Assembly: GCF_024626525.1 (NCBI RefSeq)
Contig: NZ_JANJGU010000010.1
Location: 62,001-126,000, forward strand
Length of the DNA: 64,000 bases
Direction of reading: 5' to 3'
Source: Lederbergia panacisoli
GTDB taxonomy: Bacteria > Bacillota > Bacilli > Bacillales > Bacillaceae_C
The notes under the pieces are model-generated. The model saw nothing but the letters and a program-made list of their open reading frames with translations. It did not search any database and was not told the origin of the DNA. Position numbers and translations under genes: made by a program. Positions 53,704 through 62,300 of the stretch are shown piece by piece (position 1 is the stretch's first letter; each line of letters starts with the position of its first letter).

Positions 53704-54351
53704 TCAATATTCCATACCCTCCTCTTTTGCTCGTTTAATAGCTTCAAATCGATCGGCAACTTGTAACTTATTATAAATATTTGAAACATGGTTTCTGACG
53801 GTTTTTGAACTTAAACCAAGTCTTTCTGCGATACCTTCATTTTTAGTCCCCTGAACAATAAGGTTTAAAACTTGTCTTTCTCTACTTGTCAGTTCTGGAA
53901 AGAGAATATTTTCCTGACTTTTGCTCATGTAGTTAAAGTAGTGTATGAGTCTCGCAGCAATGGACGGACTGAAAATTGCTTCGCCACTCGCAATCGCACG
54001 AATGGCACGAATGGTCTCCTCTTGACTAGCACCTTTGAGAAGATAACCTTTAGCTCCTGCTCTCATAGCGGCAAATACTGAATTATCGTCCTCGAACATG
54101 GTGAACACAATGATTCCTATATTAGAGTTTTTAGCGAGTATTTCCTTTGTTGCTTCAATACCGTTAATATTAGGCATTTTTATATCCATTAAGATAATAT
54201 CAGGTTGTAGCAAGTTTGCTAGAGTAATAGCCTCTTCTCCAGAAATAGCCTCACCGATGATTTCAAAGTCCGAAATAGAAGTAAGTAAATTTCTTAAACC
54301 ATCACGAAACAAAGTATGGTCATCAGCAAACAGAATTTTTATTTTTTCCAT
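53704..54351 (-). CDS. NarL/LuxR-family response regulator
   Basis: 215 aa. Receiver domain with Asp56 (DIILMDIKMPNINGIEA) and FADDHTLFRDGL at the start; LuxR-type HTH at about 145-210 (LTSRERQVLNLIVQGTKNEG, then SSKTVRNHVSNIYNKLQV). It pairs with the histidine kinase at 55290. Its usual place would be directly after that kinase; here ~0.9 kb with a membrane protein lies between them. Close to LiaR/DegU-like regulators; the regulon is unknown. Confidence 0.9.
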   Translation of the reverse strand: MEKIKILFADDHTLFRDGLRNLLTSISDFEIIGEAISGEEAITLANLLQPDIILMDIKMPNINGIEATKEILAKNSNIGIIVFTMFEDDNSVFAAMRAGAKGYLLKGASQEETIRAIRAIASGEAIFSPSIAARLIHYFNYMSKSQENILFPELTSRERQVLNLIVQGTKNEGIAERLGLSSKTVRNHVSNIYNKLQVADRFEAIKRAKEEGMEY

Positions 54352-54353
54352 AA

Positions 54354-54419
54354 CTAAGCCCCCTGATTGATAAATGTAACATTGCTTCGATACTCACACC
54401 TTGCTCAAGGGTTTCAATT
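54354..54419 (-). repeat. duplicated 3' end of the histidine kinase gene
   Basis: CTAAGCCCCCTGATT-ATAAATG-AACATTGCTT-GATACTCACACCTTGCTCA-G matches 55289-55354 over ~65 nt. Written in short pieces: CTAAGCCCCCTGATT, ATACTCACACCTTGCTCA. It codes the last ~20 residues of the kinase (EQGVSIQAMFPF) but as an orphan fragment just before the response regulator start. Confidence 0.85.
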
Positions 54420-54427
54420 TTAATAGA

Positions 54428-54477
54428 AACAGGAGGCAGTGCCCTACCTTGAAGTAGAGAAGCCCCCTGTTTTTTGT
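54428..54477. terminator. terminator-like hairpin
   Basis: AACAGGAGGC pairs with GCCCCCTGTT, followed by TTTTGTTATT on the plus strand; the minus strand reads an A-rich start and TTTCTATTAAAA end. Lies between the membrane gene and the kinase fragment, so it could insulate the regulator. Confidence 0.6.
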
Positions 54478-54484
54478 TATTATG

Positions 54485-55078
54485 CTATTTCCGTAAATAG
54501 AATCCAGTAATGATCCATGCCAAACCGTAAATACCTCCGAACAATATACCTCCGATGAGTGCGTTCACATTATAAATGACAGTCGTAGCGACAGCAACTA
54601 CTGGAACTGTAAGGAGAAATAGAATGGTGCCGAATCGAGGAAATGTTTTGATGCGGATTAAAAAAATGCCAAGCGGAAGGGCGCCAAGGAACATTACTAT
54701 ACTACTAATTCCAGCAACTAAATCAACCGTTTCATGGAGACTTCCTAGGTCAAGGAAACCATGTACGAAAAAAGCTAATGCTCCAAGTCCAAATAGTCCT
54801 TGACCGAGTCCTGAAAGAAAGATTCCCGTTCGCCACAAGAAGTTTACCTTTGTAGCTTTAATATGATTGTGTAGTGAAAAGAGTCCAATTAACAATCCAC
54901 ACATAGCAAAAAATATCATGGCAGTATTAAGGTAATAGGCAAAGTGAGTAACATCATGGAGAAAACTGTCTCCTCCTAGTGTCAAATCGAGATATCCTTG
55001 CCAGATAATATTAATGGCCAATAACCCTCCGCCAGTTATTGCTCCCAAGGCAGCCGACTTTTTACTAAATCCCCTCAT
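54485..55078 (-). CDS. 197-aa six-helix membrane protein
   Basis: Hydrophobic helices at about 10-28, 47-70, 80-100, 110-130, 140-160 and 165-190. Start FSKKSAALGAITGGGLLAIN and end GGIYGLAWIITGFYLRK. Family not recognised; similar in type to the 206-aa protein at 57478. It stands between kinase and regulator in the same direction. Likely the system's target or sensor partner. ATG 55078 follows GTGAGGGG. Confidence 0.65.
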   Translation of the reverse strand: MRGFSKKSAALGAITGGGLLAINIIWQGYLDLTLGGDSFLHDVTHFAYYLNTAMIFFAMCGLLIGLFSLHNHIKATKVNFLWRTGIFLSGLGQGLFGLGALAFFVHGFLDLGSLHETVDLVAGISSIVMFLGALPLGIFLIRIKTFPRFGTILFLLTVPVVAVATTVIYNVNALIGGILFGGIYGLAWIITGFYLRK

Positions 55079-55289
55079 TTCATCCCCTCACTTTTCAGTA
55101 ACACCCATTTTAAAATATATATTCTTGCACTTAGACTATTATTACTAAACTTGAAATTTTTAAATAATAATTTCTGAATTGTCAATCCATTTATATTACA
55201 GACTAATAAAAAAGAGTCCAGCAAAATAAACTGGGCTCCTTTATAAGCTGATGTCATCTAAACAGGGGAATGGCAAATTGGTTTCTTGG

Positions 55290-57332
55290 CTAAGCCCCCT
55301 GATTCATAAATGGAAACATTGCTTGGATACTCACACCTTGCTCAGGAGTAGAAATTACATGAAAAGTTCCGTTCAATTCCTCAGCCCTTTCTCGCATAGA
55401 GTCCATCCCAATCCCCTTGTTTGAAATAAAAGAAAACCCTTTACCGTTGTCCGTAATCTCTATTTTAAGGAAGTTATTCATGGTTATTTTAATTAAACAT
55501 TCCGTCGCATTTGAATGGCGAATGACATTAGAAATTGATTCTTGAATAATACGATATGTAGCAATTTCTATGGCTGCCGGTAATGTGGATACAGTGGGAG
55601 GCACAAAAACCCGAAAATTAATTTCACTATGACTGTATTGTCTAATTAAATCGTTAATAGCAAATGTGAGTCCTAATTCATCTAGGATAGGTGGTCGTAA
55701 ATCGTAGACAAGTTGACGAATGTCATTTATAGCATCCTTTAAATGTTTATGAGTAGTAATCAATAATTCGTCACCAGCTTCCTGGTTTATTTTATATAAA
55801 TTACGCGCAGCCTCTATATTCATTCCTAAGCTTGCAAGTTGCGGACCTAAACCATCATGGAGGTCTCTTCGGATTCTTTTTCTTTCTTCTTCCCGGGCCG
55901 TAACAAGATTTTCTCTGGACTTCATTAAATCTGTTGTGACTTTTACGGAATACGCAGCAATACCTACTTGACGTGCAAGATCTTGAATCAAGCGTTGTTC
56001 GTAATTAGAGAACTCCTCGTTTAAGTCCCTAGTCCCGAGGACCAGCTCCCCAACCACATCTTTCTGGTAAACTAAATTTATTCTCTTTGGTGAGGTGTTC
56101 AGAGTTCCATGTTCAGCAGCTAGCTGAAAAGAATTTTCTGTGAAAAGATAGATGGCTGCATATGGCAGTTTTAACACCTGACTAATCGTTTCAACTACGG
56201 AAGAAAGAACAGTTCTAGTATCAGACGTTGCTTCCAACTTTTGTCCTAACATGGACAAAGCAGCGTATGGAGAACGACTTTCCCCATACATTAAACGGTT
56301 GATAGCAGCTTGTAATTTCCCTTTTATCGGTTCGAAGAGTATGACAGTGACTCCCACGGCGATAAAGGAAACGAAAAAACCACCTATCTGAAATATTGTT
56401 CCAAGTAATCCGACAATGCTTGCATAGATGATCGCTACAAGACTACTAAGCATGATATATAAAACAAAACGGTTCATGTAGATGTCTAGATTCCACAACT
56501 TATATTGCAATATACTAATAGCTAAAGAAACAGGTATTACTATGATTGTGGTTAGCATCAAGGGAGTAATAACTTTTAAAATCGCAGTTTGTTCATCACC
56601 AAAAATTCCTATCCAACCAATGTGTAAAATAATAATGATAATGCTGACAATTAACCATTTCGCTTGTTGTTTTTGAACCGAGTTAGATACCTTTCGAAAT
56701 CGATAGAGTTGCGCGTAGAAGACCAGTAAATAGAAACCCATCCACCCAACAACATCAAGCCAAAATGGCCATAATTCTGGATTTAAAATGGAATTGGGCA
56801 TGAAAATTCGACTATATGAAAAGATCATCCACAAAGCTGCAATGCCAATGGTCCATTTAGGCACAAATCTCCCATCGGGAAATATAAAAAGAAAAACAAC
56901 GATTCCAGAAGCTACAAAGTCAATATAGTTTGTCAACAACATGATATTGGGAAAAGCTTGACTTAATGTATCCATACCAAAATTAGCACCATAGGCGATA
57001 ATGATTATAGAAGTAAATGTGAGAAACTTATCTGAACTATTTTTCAAAAATAGAAAGATACCAGCAGAAAAAAAACCAAACCCAATAATAAAATTCATTA
57101 TTGTTCTAAACCAGGCGTAGGAAATGAGGGAGATCCCAATAGTTTGAAGTTCAGCGGATTCTTCTAAGGTTAATTGAGCAAAGTCTATACATCCGCTTGT
57201 AGGGCAAGGTACTTGATAAATGGTGTGTTGTATGAAGACACTAAAAAAGAAGAGCCCAACTGAGATCAGGGCTGTAATTATCCACATGAATTTTATAATA
57301 TTGTTTAGAATTTTGTGGGTGTCTTTATTCAT
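55290..57332 (-). CDS. sensor histidine kinase with multi-pass membrane N-terminus
   Basis: About 680 aa. About nine membrane helices over residues 10-350 (ComP/LiaS-like multi-TM sensor), a GAF-like region (about 375-475, PYAAIYLFTEN), HisKA_3 domain with His492 (RRDLHDGLGPQLASLG), and HATPase ending VSIQAMFPF. This group of kinases works with NarL/LuxR regulators such as the one at 53704. ATG 57332 follows GGGAGATC; the longer frame to 57386 is not used. Ligand unknown. Confidence 0.88.
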   Translation of the reverse strand: MNKDTHKILNNIIKFMWIITALISVGLFFFSVFIQHTIYQVPCPTSGCIDFAQLTLEESAELQTIGISLISYAWFRTIMNFIIGFGFFSAGIFLFLKNSSDKFLTFTSIIIIAYGANFGMDTLSQAFPNIMLLTNYIDFVASGIVVFLFIFPDGRFVPKWTIGIAALWMIFSYSRIFMPNSILNPELWPFWLDVVGWMGFYLLVFYAQLYRFRKVSNSVQKQQAKWLIVSIIIIILHIGWIGIFGDEQTAILKVITPLMLTTIIVIPVSLAISILQYKLWNLDIYMNRFVLYIMLSSLVAIIYASIVGLLGTIFQIGGFFVSFIAVGVTVILFEPIKGKLQAAINRLMYGESRSPYAALSMLGQKLEATSDTRTVLSSVVETISQVLKLPYAAIYLFTENSFQLAAEHGTLNTSPKRINLVYQKDVVGELVLGTRDLNEEFSNYEQRLIQDLARQVGIAAYSVKVTTDLMKSRENLVTAREEERKRIRRDLHDGLGPQLASLGMNIEAARNLYKINQEAGDELLITTHKHLKDAINDIRQLVYDLRPPILDELGLTFAINDLIRQYSHSEINFRVFVPPTVSTLPAAIEIATYRIIQESISNVIRHSNATECLIKITMNNFLKIEITDNGKGFSFISNKGIGMDSMRERAEELNGTFHVISTPEQGVSIQAMFPFMNQGA

Positions 57333-57477
57333 TAGGAAGATCTCCCTACTCCATTGAATTGGCAAAGTTACACTTAATATATTCAATGGAGCAGAGTATA
57401 TTTCTTCCGATATGTTAAAAATTCAGTTCGGATGAGGTGGATTGAAAAAACATGGTAAATGTTAAAAAATTGCAATG

Positions 57478-58098
57478 TTATGAATTAGCTAATGTTGCAT
57501 CCTTTCCTTGAACAACTTCTGTTTTTGTTCTTTTGTAAACAGCAGTACTCAACCCAATAATCCCGATTGCCCAGAAAATTCCCCCGAAGTAACTAATAAA
57601 GCCTAATGGAGCAAAATCTAAAAAAAGTGATGCAGCGACTAAGACTGCTGGAATTACAGGAAGGACTTTTACTGTAGCTAAACTGATACCAAAATAAACC
57701 CATCCAATAAAAAGTAGAAGTAAACTGATCATCAAGCCCTCACCTGAAGGAGTTGGCCATGTGGAAGCTAATTCTGCAGCATGAACTTTAAGCATTGGGG
57801 ATACAAAAGTAACAGTCCACATACCTCCTACTTCAAGCATGCTGCCAATGAATAAAACGATAAAGCTTATAAATAGATTTAGACTTGCCTTAATTTGATA
57901 CGAATACAAAAAGACTGCAATCATACCAATTAAAATAAGGATCATACCTAATGCATTAATTAACCCGACAATTACAGCTACTCCCATTGTGTCATGACCC
58001 ATCTGATACTGATATCCAAATCCAAATGTTGCTATGATTTGTAAAATTCCACCAATAATTGAGAATACAGAAAGCTTTCTTAGTAAGGGATAATTCAT
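57478..58098 (-). CDS. 206-aa six-helix membrane protein
   Basis: Six hydrophobic helices (about 10-30, 40-65, 70-92, 110-135, 140-160 and 165-190). Starts NYPLLRKLSVFSIIGGILQI and ends KRTKTEVVQGKDATLANS. Similar in layout to the 54485 protein; possibly distantly related. Not recognised. GGAGG lies 9 nt before ATG 58098. It precedes the kinase operon by ~150 nt. Confidence 0.6.
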   Translation of the reverse strand: MNYPLLRKLSVFSIIGGILQIIATFGFGYQYQMGHDTMGVAVIVGLINALGMILILIGMIAVFLYSYQIKASLNLFISFIVLFIGSMLEVGGMWTVTFVSPMLKVHAAELASTWPTPSGEGLMISLLLLFIGWVYFGISLATVKVLPVIPAVLVAASLFLDFAPLGFISYFGGIFWAIGIIGLSTAVYKRTKTEVVQGKDATLANS

Positions 58099-58575
58099 TT
58101 CTAACCTCCTATAAAGTTTAATTAATGGGAGTATATCAAAGTAATGTCCCTAAGTTCATGGGAGTCCTGTCACTTCAAACAGGGATATTTCTTACAAGGA
58201 ATGTGAAAGTGCAGCAAGAATCATATGTCAGTAAAACAAGGTGACATGCGTGACTTTGCCGTTAACCGTTCTGCACATTTTCTAAGGAGAAAAGCCCTCA
58301 ATCACGCATTCAATAAAAATAACCCAAATATGAGGTACCCTCGTTCGTTGCAGAGGGGTATTTGAGTAAATGTGCAATTTTACTACTTCCACGATGGAAA
58401 GCCCTTTCAACATGAAATGGAAAACTACATGCTAATGGAAATGGCGATTCATCACGCAGATTTAATTCGCTACGTGTTAAAAAATAGCAGGCTTTTTAAC
58501 ACACAATTAGCCTGCTATTAATTTTGTTTCCTTTATTTTTTTATACAGACAGGCATTAATGATAGTTTTTATTCC
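58099..58575. other. intergenic region with hairpins and one possible small ORF
   Basis: Contains hairpin TACCCTC...GAGGGGTA (58334-58361) followed by TTTGAG, and the terminator at 58483. Between them lies a 49-codon frame (GTG 58372 to TAA 58521: FYYFHDGKPFQHEMENYMLM, then EMAIHHADLIRYVL) that is protein-like but whose end overlaps the terminator. It may be a gene relic. Confidence 0.35.
58483..58528 (+). terminator. Rho-independent terminator
   Basis: Perfect arms AATAGCAGGCT and AGCCTGCTATT with a 15-nt loop, then AATTTTGTTTC. Flanked by A-runs on the left (works on both strands, useful for the minus gene at 58576). Confidence 0.75.
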
Positions 58576-58845
58576 TCACCAGAAGAAAAATGGAATAAAA
58601 GCTAGTGTGGCAATTGCGCCGAATGCGATCCCAGCTGCAAAGCCAAAGCCCCAGCCCCAAGGATATCCATAACCTCCATATCCAAACCCACCATATCCGC
58701 GGGGAGGACCATCAAATGGCCGAAGGAATACTCTATTTGGAGATACTCCTTCAATAATGCCTCGATGAACCTCTCCGTAAGTTGTACGAATTTCAACTGC
58801 TCTCCCAATACCTCGATTACAAATATGATAATAGTGTTCCGACAA
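58576..58845 (-). CDS. small Gly/Tyr-rich protein with C-terminal hydrophobic helix
   Basis: 89 aa. First half HYYHICNRGIGRAVEIRTTYG, then EVHRGIIEGVSPNRVFLRP forms an Sm-like small beta domain. The middle is GYGGFGYGGYGYPWGWG and the end AAGIAFGAIATLAFIPFFFW. Such proteins are common in spore formers and often in the spore coat; role unproved. TTG 58845 is preceded by AAGGAGGTG. Confidence 0.75.
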   Translation of the reverse strand: MSEHYYHICNRGIGRAVEIRTTYGEVHRGIIEGVSPNRVFLRPFDGPPRGYGGFGYGGYGYPWGWGFGFAAGIAFGAIATLAFIPFFFW

Positions 58846-59388
58846 ATTATTACACCTCCTTCATTCAACAATAATGTTGACTATATTAAGGTATTCTCAC
58901 AATTTGTTATTGGAGTAGTCGACAACACAAGGCGAAAGTGGAAAAGCAGTTTTTCATGTAAGAAGTATCATTCATATGGTTTAAACATAAGAGGGACCAC
59001 CTTATATACGAGATTAGTGGTGCTGGGAAATGAAAATGTAAATTCGGAGGTTGATATGGTTATTGAAACCCATCAAATGTTACTAGTTACAGATTTTCCG
59101 AACGCCAAAGCCCAACGCCTTTAGGCATGGGATGAAAGTGAGGTCAAATAAGTAGCGGCACATAAAACCGATTCATTGGTTACACTTTGGTTCAGAAGCA
59201 CGAAGCAAATCTCTCGTATCACGGTATTCCAACATTTGGTATAATGATAGACGTATACCACTTAACGTGGAGGTATTTTATATGGGAATGCCACCATAGG
59301 TTTAATGTATTTTCCTGGCCAATCAGTGAGCTTCTATATTCACTTGGACTGGAATTGCTAAATTGAATAATGATATCTGTAAGGTGAT
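58846..59388. other. intergenic region with an IS200/IS605-like right end
   Basis: CCCAACGCCTTTAGGCATGGG (a nested hairpin, 59111-59131) followed by ATGAAAG resembles the 3' end of a TnpB guide RNA. An aborted reading frame (ATG at 59282, five codons) and no real gene follow. Two degenerate blocks of this kind at 53130 and 59111 suggest decayed TnpB elements. Confidence 0.35.
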
Positions 59389-60066
59389 ATGTCGATTATA
59401 GGAATAAGTATAGCAACGAAGTGGGAATATGAAGCGACATTAGAATACTTTGACGTAAAAGATAACGAACGTTTCGGCTATCCTTATGGCGAGTATTTCA
59501 TAAGAACAATTCATGATACTGAACTGGTTTTTTATAGTACCGGTGTAAGAAAAGTAAATGGTGTTGGCGGGAATCAGTATATGATTTCTACATTTAATTT
59601 AACTAAGGTAATCGTTGCCGGAACATGTGCAGGAATAGATGATAAGTATAGTAATTTGGATATTTTCGTACCCGATAAAGCCGTTCAATATGATTGCACA
59701 GTAAAAGAAATTGAGCCTTTTATTAAACAATCGTTCATAGTCGATATTGATCTATCAAAATATGAAAGTGATTTTTATACAGGAACAATTGGCACCGCAG
59801 ATAAAGCAGTCGTTATGTGGAAGGACTATTTAGAACTTAAAGAAAACGAAATAACAATAGCCGATACAGAAGCGGGTGCAATTGCTTATATCTGTAAGAA
59901 GAATGATGTTGAGTGCATAATTATTAAAGGAATATCTGATTTTCCAACAGATGAAAGAAACTCTGATAAATTCGAATCGAATCTTGAACAAATTAATGTT
60001 TATTTGGAAAACACCCCAAAAGTTATGAACAAAATATTTTCAAAGTACTTAAAAAGGTTTATTTAA
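59389..60066 (+). CDS. nucleoside phosphorylase/MTA-SAH nucleosidase-like protein
   Basis: 225 aa. ISIATKWEYEATLEYF, then VIVAGTCAGIDDKYSNLDIF (phosphate/ribose loop AGTCAGID) and ITIADTEAGAIAYIC, IIIKGISDFPTD, which are the conserved nucleosidase motifs with catalytic Glu (DTEAGA) and Asp (SDFPTD). It hydrolyses or phosphorolyses a purine nucleoside. AAGGTGAT is right before ATG 59389. Confidence 0.85.
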   Translation: MSIIGISIATKWEYEATLEYFDVKDNERFGYPYGEYFIRTIHDTELVFYSTGVRKVNGVGGNQYMISTFNLTKVIVAGTCAGIDDKYSNLDIFVPDKAVQYDCTVKEIEPFIKQSFIVDIDLSKYESDFYTGTIGTADKAVVMWKDYLELKENEITIADTEAGAIAYICKKNDVECIIIKGISDFPTDERNSDKFESNLEQINVYLENTPKVMNKIFSKYLKRFI

Positions 60067-60141
60067 ATAAAGATTATGATTGTTGATGAAACTTCTTTTT
60101 AATTGATTTATCGTTCTATTAATTGAAGGGAGAGGTGACTT

Positions 60142-60936
60142 TTGTTTCCCAACTTATCCAATCGCCTTTTTAAAGGAACTTATAAAGAAAGAATGGACTA
60201 TATGGCAGCTGAATCAGGGAAATATGAGTATACTTGTAATTTCAAGTATGAAGGAATACCAGCAGAGGAAATATTATCTGAGGAGTTAAGGAACATACTC
60301 CGTGGCGGGAAAGTACTTGATGTTGGTTGTGGCCATGGCGAGTATACGAATAGCTGGTCTGACTATGCCGAAGAAGTTGTTGGATATGATATGACGGAAG
60401 GTTTTATAGAAACTGCCAATAGAAATAAAAAGCCTAATGTTAGATATGTTGTTGGGAATACAAAAGATGGATTAGGGCTTCCGTTTCCAACGGATTACTT
60501 TGATGTAGCTTATACGAAGAAAGGACCGACAAGCTGGTTTCCAGAAGGTAATAGAGTAGTGAAATCTGGTAGTCCAATTTTATTGCTTTACCTATATAAT
60601 TCAATATCTGATATTGGAGAATACTATCCAGGATGGATTGGTTCAAATTCCACAGGAAAAGCAACCCTTGACAAAATTAATGGAAACTTGGCGAATAGTG
60701 GTTTTGCTGACATAAAGACAAAAACAATAGAGGAAATTGCTTATATACCTACCCCAGAAGATGTTATTAACTACATATTCTTTGGCCAGAGTAAGAAGTT
60801 TACTGATTATGTTAAAGAAACGTACTCAGAAAAAGTCCAAATGCAGTTCGAAAAATATACTCGTGAAAAGGGAACAGAAAAAGGTATTAAGATAACTAAT
60901 AATTATTGTTTAGTTCATGCAAAAGCATCATCCTAG
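60142..60936 (+). CDS. class I SAM-dependent methyltransferase
   Basis: 264 aa. VLDVGCGHGEYTNSW (SAM motif I, about 52-66), VVGYDMTEGFIETANRNKKP, and YFDVAYTKKGPTSWFPEGNR. Similar to UbiE/type-11 methyltransferases; target unknown. TTG 60142 follows GGGAGAGGTGAC. Last gene of the putative second cassette. A terminator follows at 60961. Confidence 0.8.
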   Translation: MFPNLSNRLFKGTYKERMDYMAAESGKYEYTCNFKYEGIPAEEILSEELRNILRGGKVLDVGCGHGEYTNSWSDYAEEVVGYDMTEGFIETANRNKKPNVRYVVGNTKDGLGLPFPTDYFDVAYTKKGPTSWFPEGNRVVKSGSPILLLYLYNSISDIGEYYPGWIGSNSTGKATLDKINGNLANSGFADIKTKTIEEIAYIPTPEDVINYIFFGQSKKFTDYVKETYSEKVQMQFEKYTREKGTEKGIKITNNYCLVHAKASS

Positions 60937-60960
60937 TGAGGATTAAATAACCAAATAAAA

Positions 60961-60997
60961 ATAAGCATTGGGACTTAACTCCAATGCTTATTTTTTT
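60961..60997 (+). terminator. terminator at the putative second right end
   Basis: ATAAGCATTGG pairs with CCAATGCTTAT, followed by TTTTTTT. Same layout as 52931-52967, which is the right border of the SCC-like element. Confidence 0.85.
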
Positions 60998-61015
60998 GCC
61001 ACTTAAAATAACTAA

Positions 61016-61029
61016 GGTGAAGCATATCG
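61016..61029 (+). mobile_element. third att-like sequence
   Basis: GGTGAAGCATATCG, preceded 13 nt upstream by TTTTTTTGCCAC (60991-61002). Compare GGTGAACCGTATCA at 52984. The first ten bases, GAAGCATATC, equal the rlmH att core of Staphylococcus. After that it diverges (GTTTTTTAG), so it is probably an inactive or ancient att. Confidence 0.6.
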
Positions 61030-61051
61030 TTTTTTAGCATGATAGATAGTA

Positions 61052-61735
61052 TCACTCTTCTAATAAAAAGGTATGCGACTTGGTGTCAATTGATTGATTA
61101 GAAAGAATGCTGAAAACACATCGACCGTCGCCATTCTGAAAGGTTTCCTTACGGATTACACGGAGTCCAAGCAGTTTTGTAAGAGCGTTAACCGTCACAC
61201 TGCAAAGGATTGGTCGCTTCATTGCAACATTAGCGAACGGACAATTCCGTTCAATCAATAAAATTTCCTCCTTATTCTGTTCCATTTCGATAAATGAATC
61301 ATTTTCCATATAAATCCCCTTTAAAGCAGATACACGTTCAGTAAGACTTAACGCCCGCAACTGATATTCCCATCGTTGAACCCAATTTTCTGTCATGCTG
61401 GAAAGGACTTGTTTTAAAGAGTCCTCTCCAAGTTGCTCTATTATGGTGTCAATCAATTCTACAGTTAGCCCGTCGTAGTGTTTAGGAAACAAATGCTCTC
61501 CATCCACAGTAAGACTGTAGTATAGAGATGGCCGTCCAGCACCTGTAGCTGGGGTTCTGTCAGATTGCCGTTGGATAAATTTATCCTGTGTAAGCTGGAG
61601 GAGATGCTGACGAACTGCTTCTCCCGTCATTTGCAAATGGGAGGATAGATCAGCTACAGTTGCTGAACCATGCTGCTTAAGATAATGCAAAATATCGCGG
61701 CGTGGGCTTGGGAGTTGATCTAAGTTAATATACAA
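61052..61735 (-). CDS. SufR-like winged-helix regulator
   Basis: 227 aa. HTH LPSPRRDILHYLKQHGSATV, then ADLSSHLQMTGEAVRQHLLQ and a wing with GAGRPSLYYSLT, as in SufR/DeoR-ArsR-like regulators. The C-terminal part has ERNCPFANVAMKRPILC and DGRCVFSI, giving three cysteines that in SufR bind an Fe-S cluster. It may sense Fe-S status or redox. A perfect 12-bp dyad lies upstream at 61852, probably its operator. Confidence 0.75.
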   Translation of the reverse strand: MYINLDQLPSPRRDILHYLKQHGSATVADLSSHLQMTGEAVRQHLLQLTQDKFIQRQSDRTPATGAGRPSLYYSLTVDGEHLFPKHYDGLTVELIDTIIEQLGEDSLKQVLSSMTENWVQRWEYQLRALSLTERVSALKGIYMENDSFIEMEQNKEEILLIERNCPFANVAMKRPILCSVTVNALTKLLGLRVIRKETFQNGDGRCVFSILSNQSIDTKSHTFLLEE

Positions 61736-61851
61736 ACCGATTACCTCCGTAAAGATGAATTTTTCCAGGGACGGATCCTTTTTTAGAAATCCGAAAAAAA
61801 AAATAATTGGACAAGTAAATATTTTAAAAATTCGTAAGTATAATGTAATAC

Positions 61852-61883
61852 CTAATTAATCAAATATTATGTTGATTAATTAG
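61852..61883. promoter_or_regulatory. 32-bp dyad operator between divergent genes
   Basis: CTAATTAATCAA, then ATATTATG, then TTGATTAATTAG: 12-bp perfect arms and an 8-nt centre. Lies between the SufR-like gene (minus) and the two membrane genes (plus). Confidence 0.7.
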
Positions 61884-61948
61884 AATTATTCTTTTATTCA
61901 TTTGAATAAAGATAATTACCTAAATTTGCAAATGGAGGGGGTGTAAAG

Positions 61949-62287
61949 ATGCTAGTCTCATCTGTTATTCTTTTTGCAATTGCTGCGCTTGGTGGTCTAT
62001 TGCTTGGGGTTTTAGGGCTTCGTCAGAGGGAGTTGCCTATGCCGCTATCGCTTTTACATGGTGCTGTTGCAGCTGCTGGGCTTGTTACTTTAATTCTTGG
62101 AGTTTTACAGGGAAATGCAGGGACTCTTCCAATTATCTCCTTAATTCTATTTCTCATTGCCGCGCTTGGCGGATTCGTACTATTTTCCTTCCATTTACGC
62201 CGAAAGCCACATCCTAAAGGACTAATCCTAATTCATGCTTTAGCTGCAGTTGTTGCATTTATCCTTTTACTTTTTGGAATCTTGTAA
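61949..62287 (+). CDS. 112-aa four-helix membrane protein
   Basis: Almost entirely hydrophobic: helices at about 2-22, 32-52, 57-78 and 90-110. The central RQRELPMPLSLLHGAVAAAGL and HLRRKPHPKGLILIHALAA are short loops with similar LLHG/LIHA motifs in both halves, suggesting internal duplication. Family not recognised. GGAGGGGG precedes ATG 61949. 14 nt before the next gene. Confidence 0.7.
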   Translation: MLVSSVILFAIAALGGLLLGVLGLRQRELPMPLSLLHGAVAAAGLVTLILGVLQGNAGTLPIISLILFLIAALGGFVLFSFHLRRKPHPKGLILIHALAAVVAFILLLFGIL

Positions 62288-62300
62288 GGGGTGGTCATCA

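Noticed and set aside
58765-59124. 119-aa plus-strand open frame
   Set aside because: Its start is antisense to the Gly-rich small protein gene, and it ends in an IS-end-like hairpin. No protein features.
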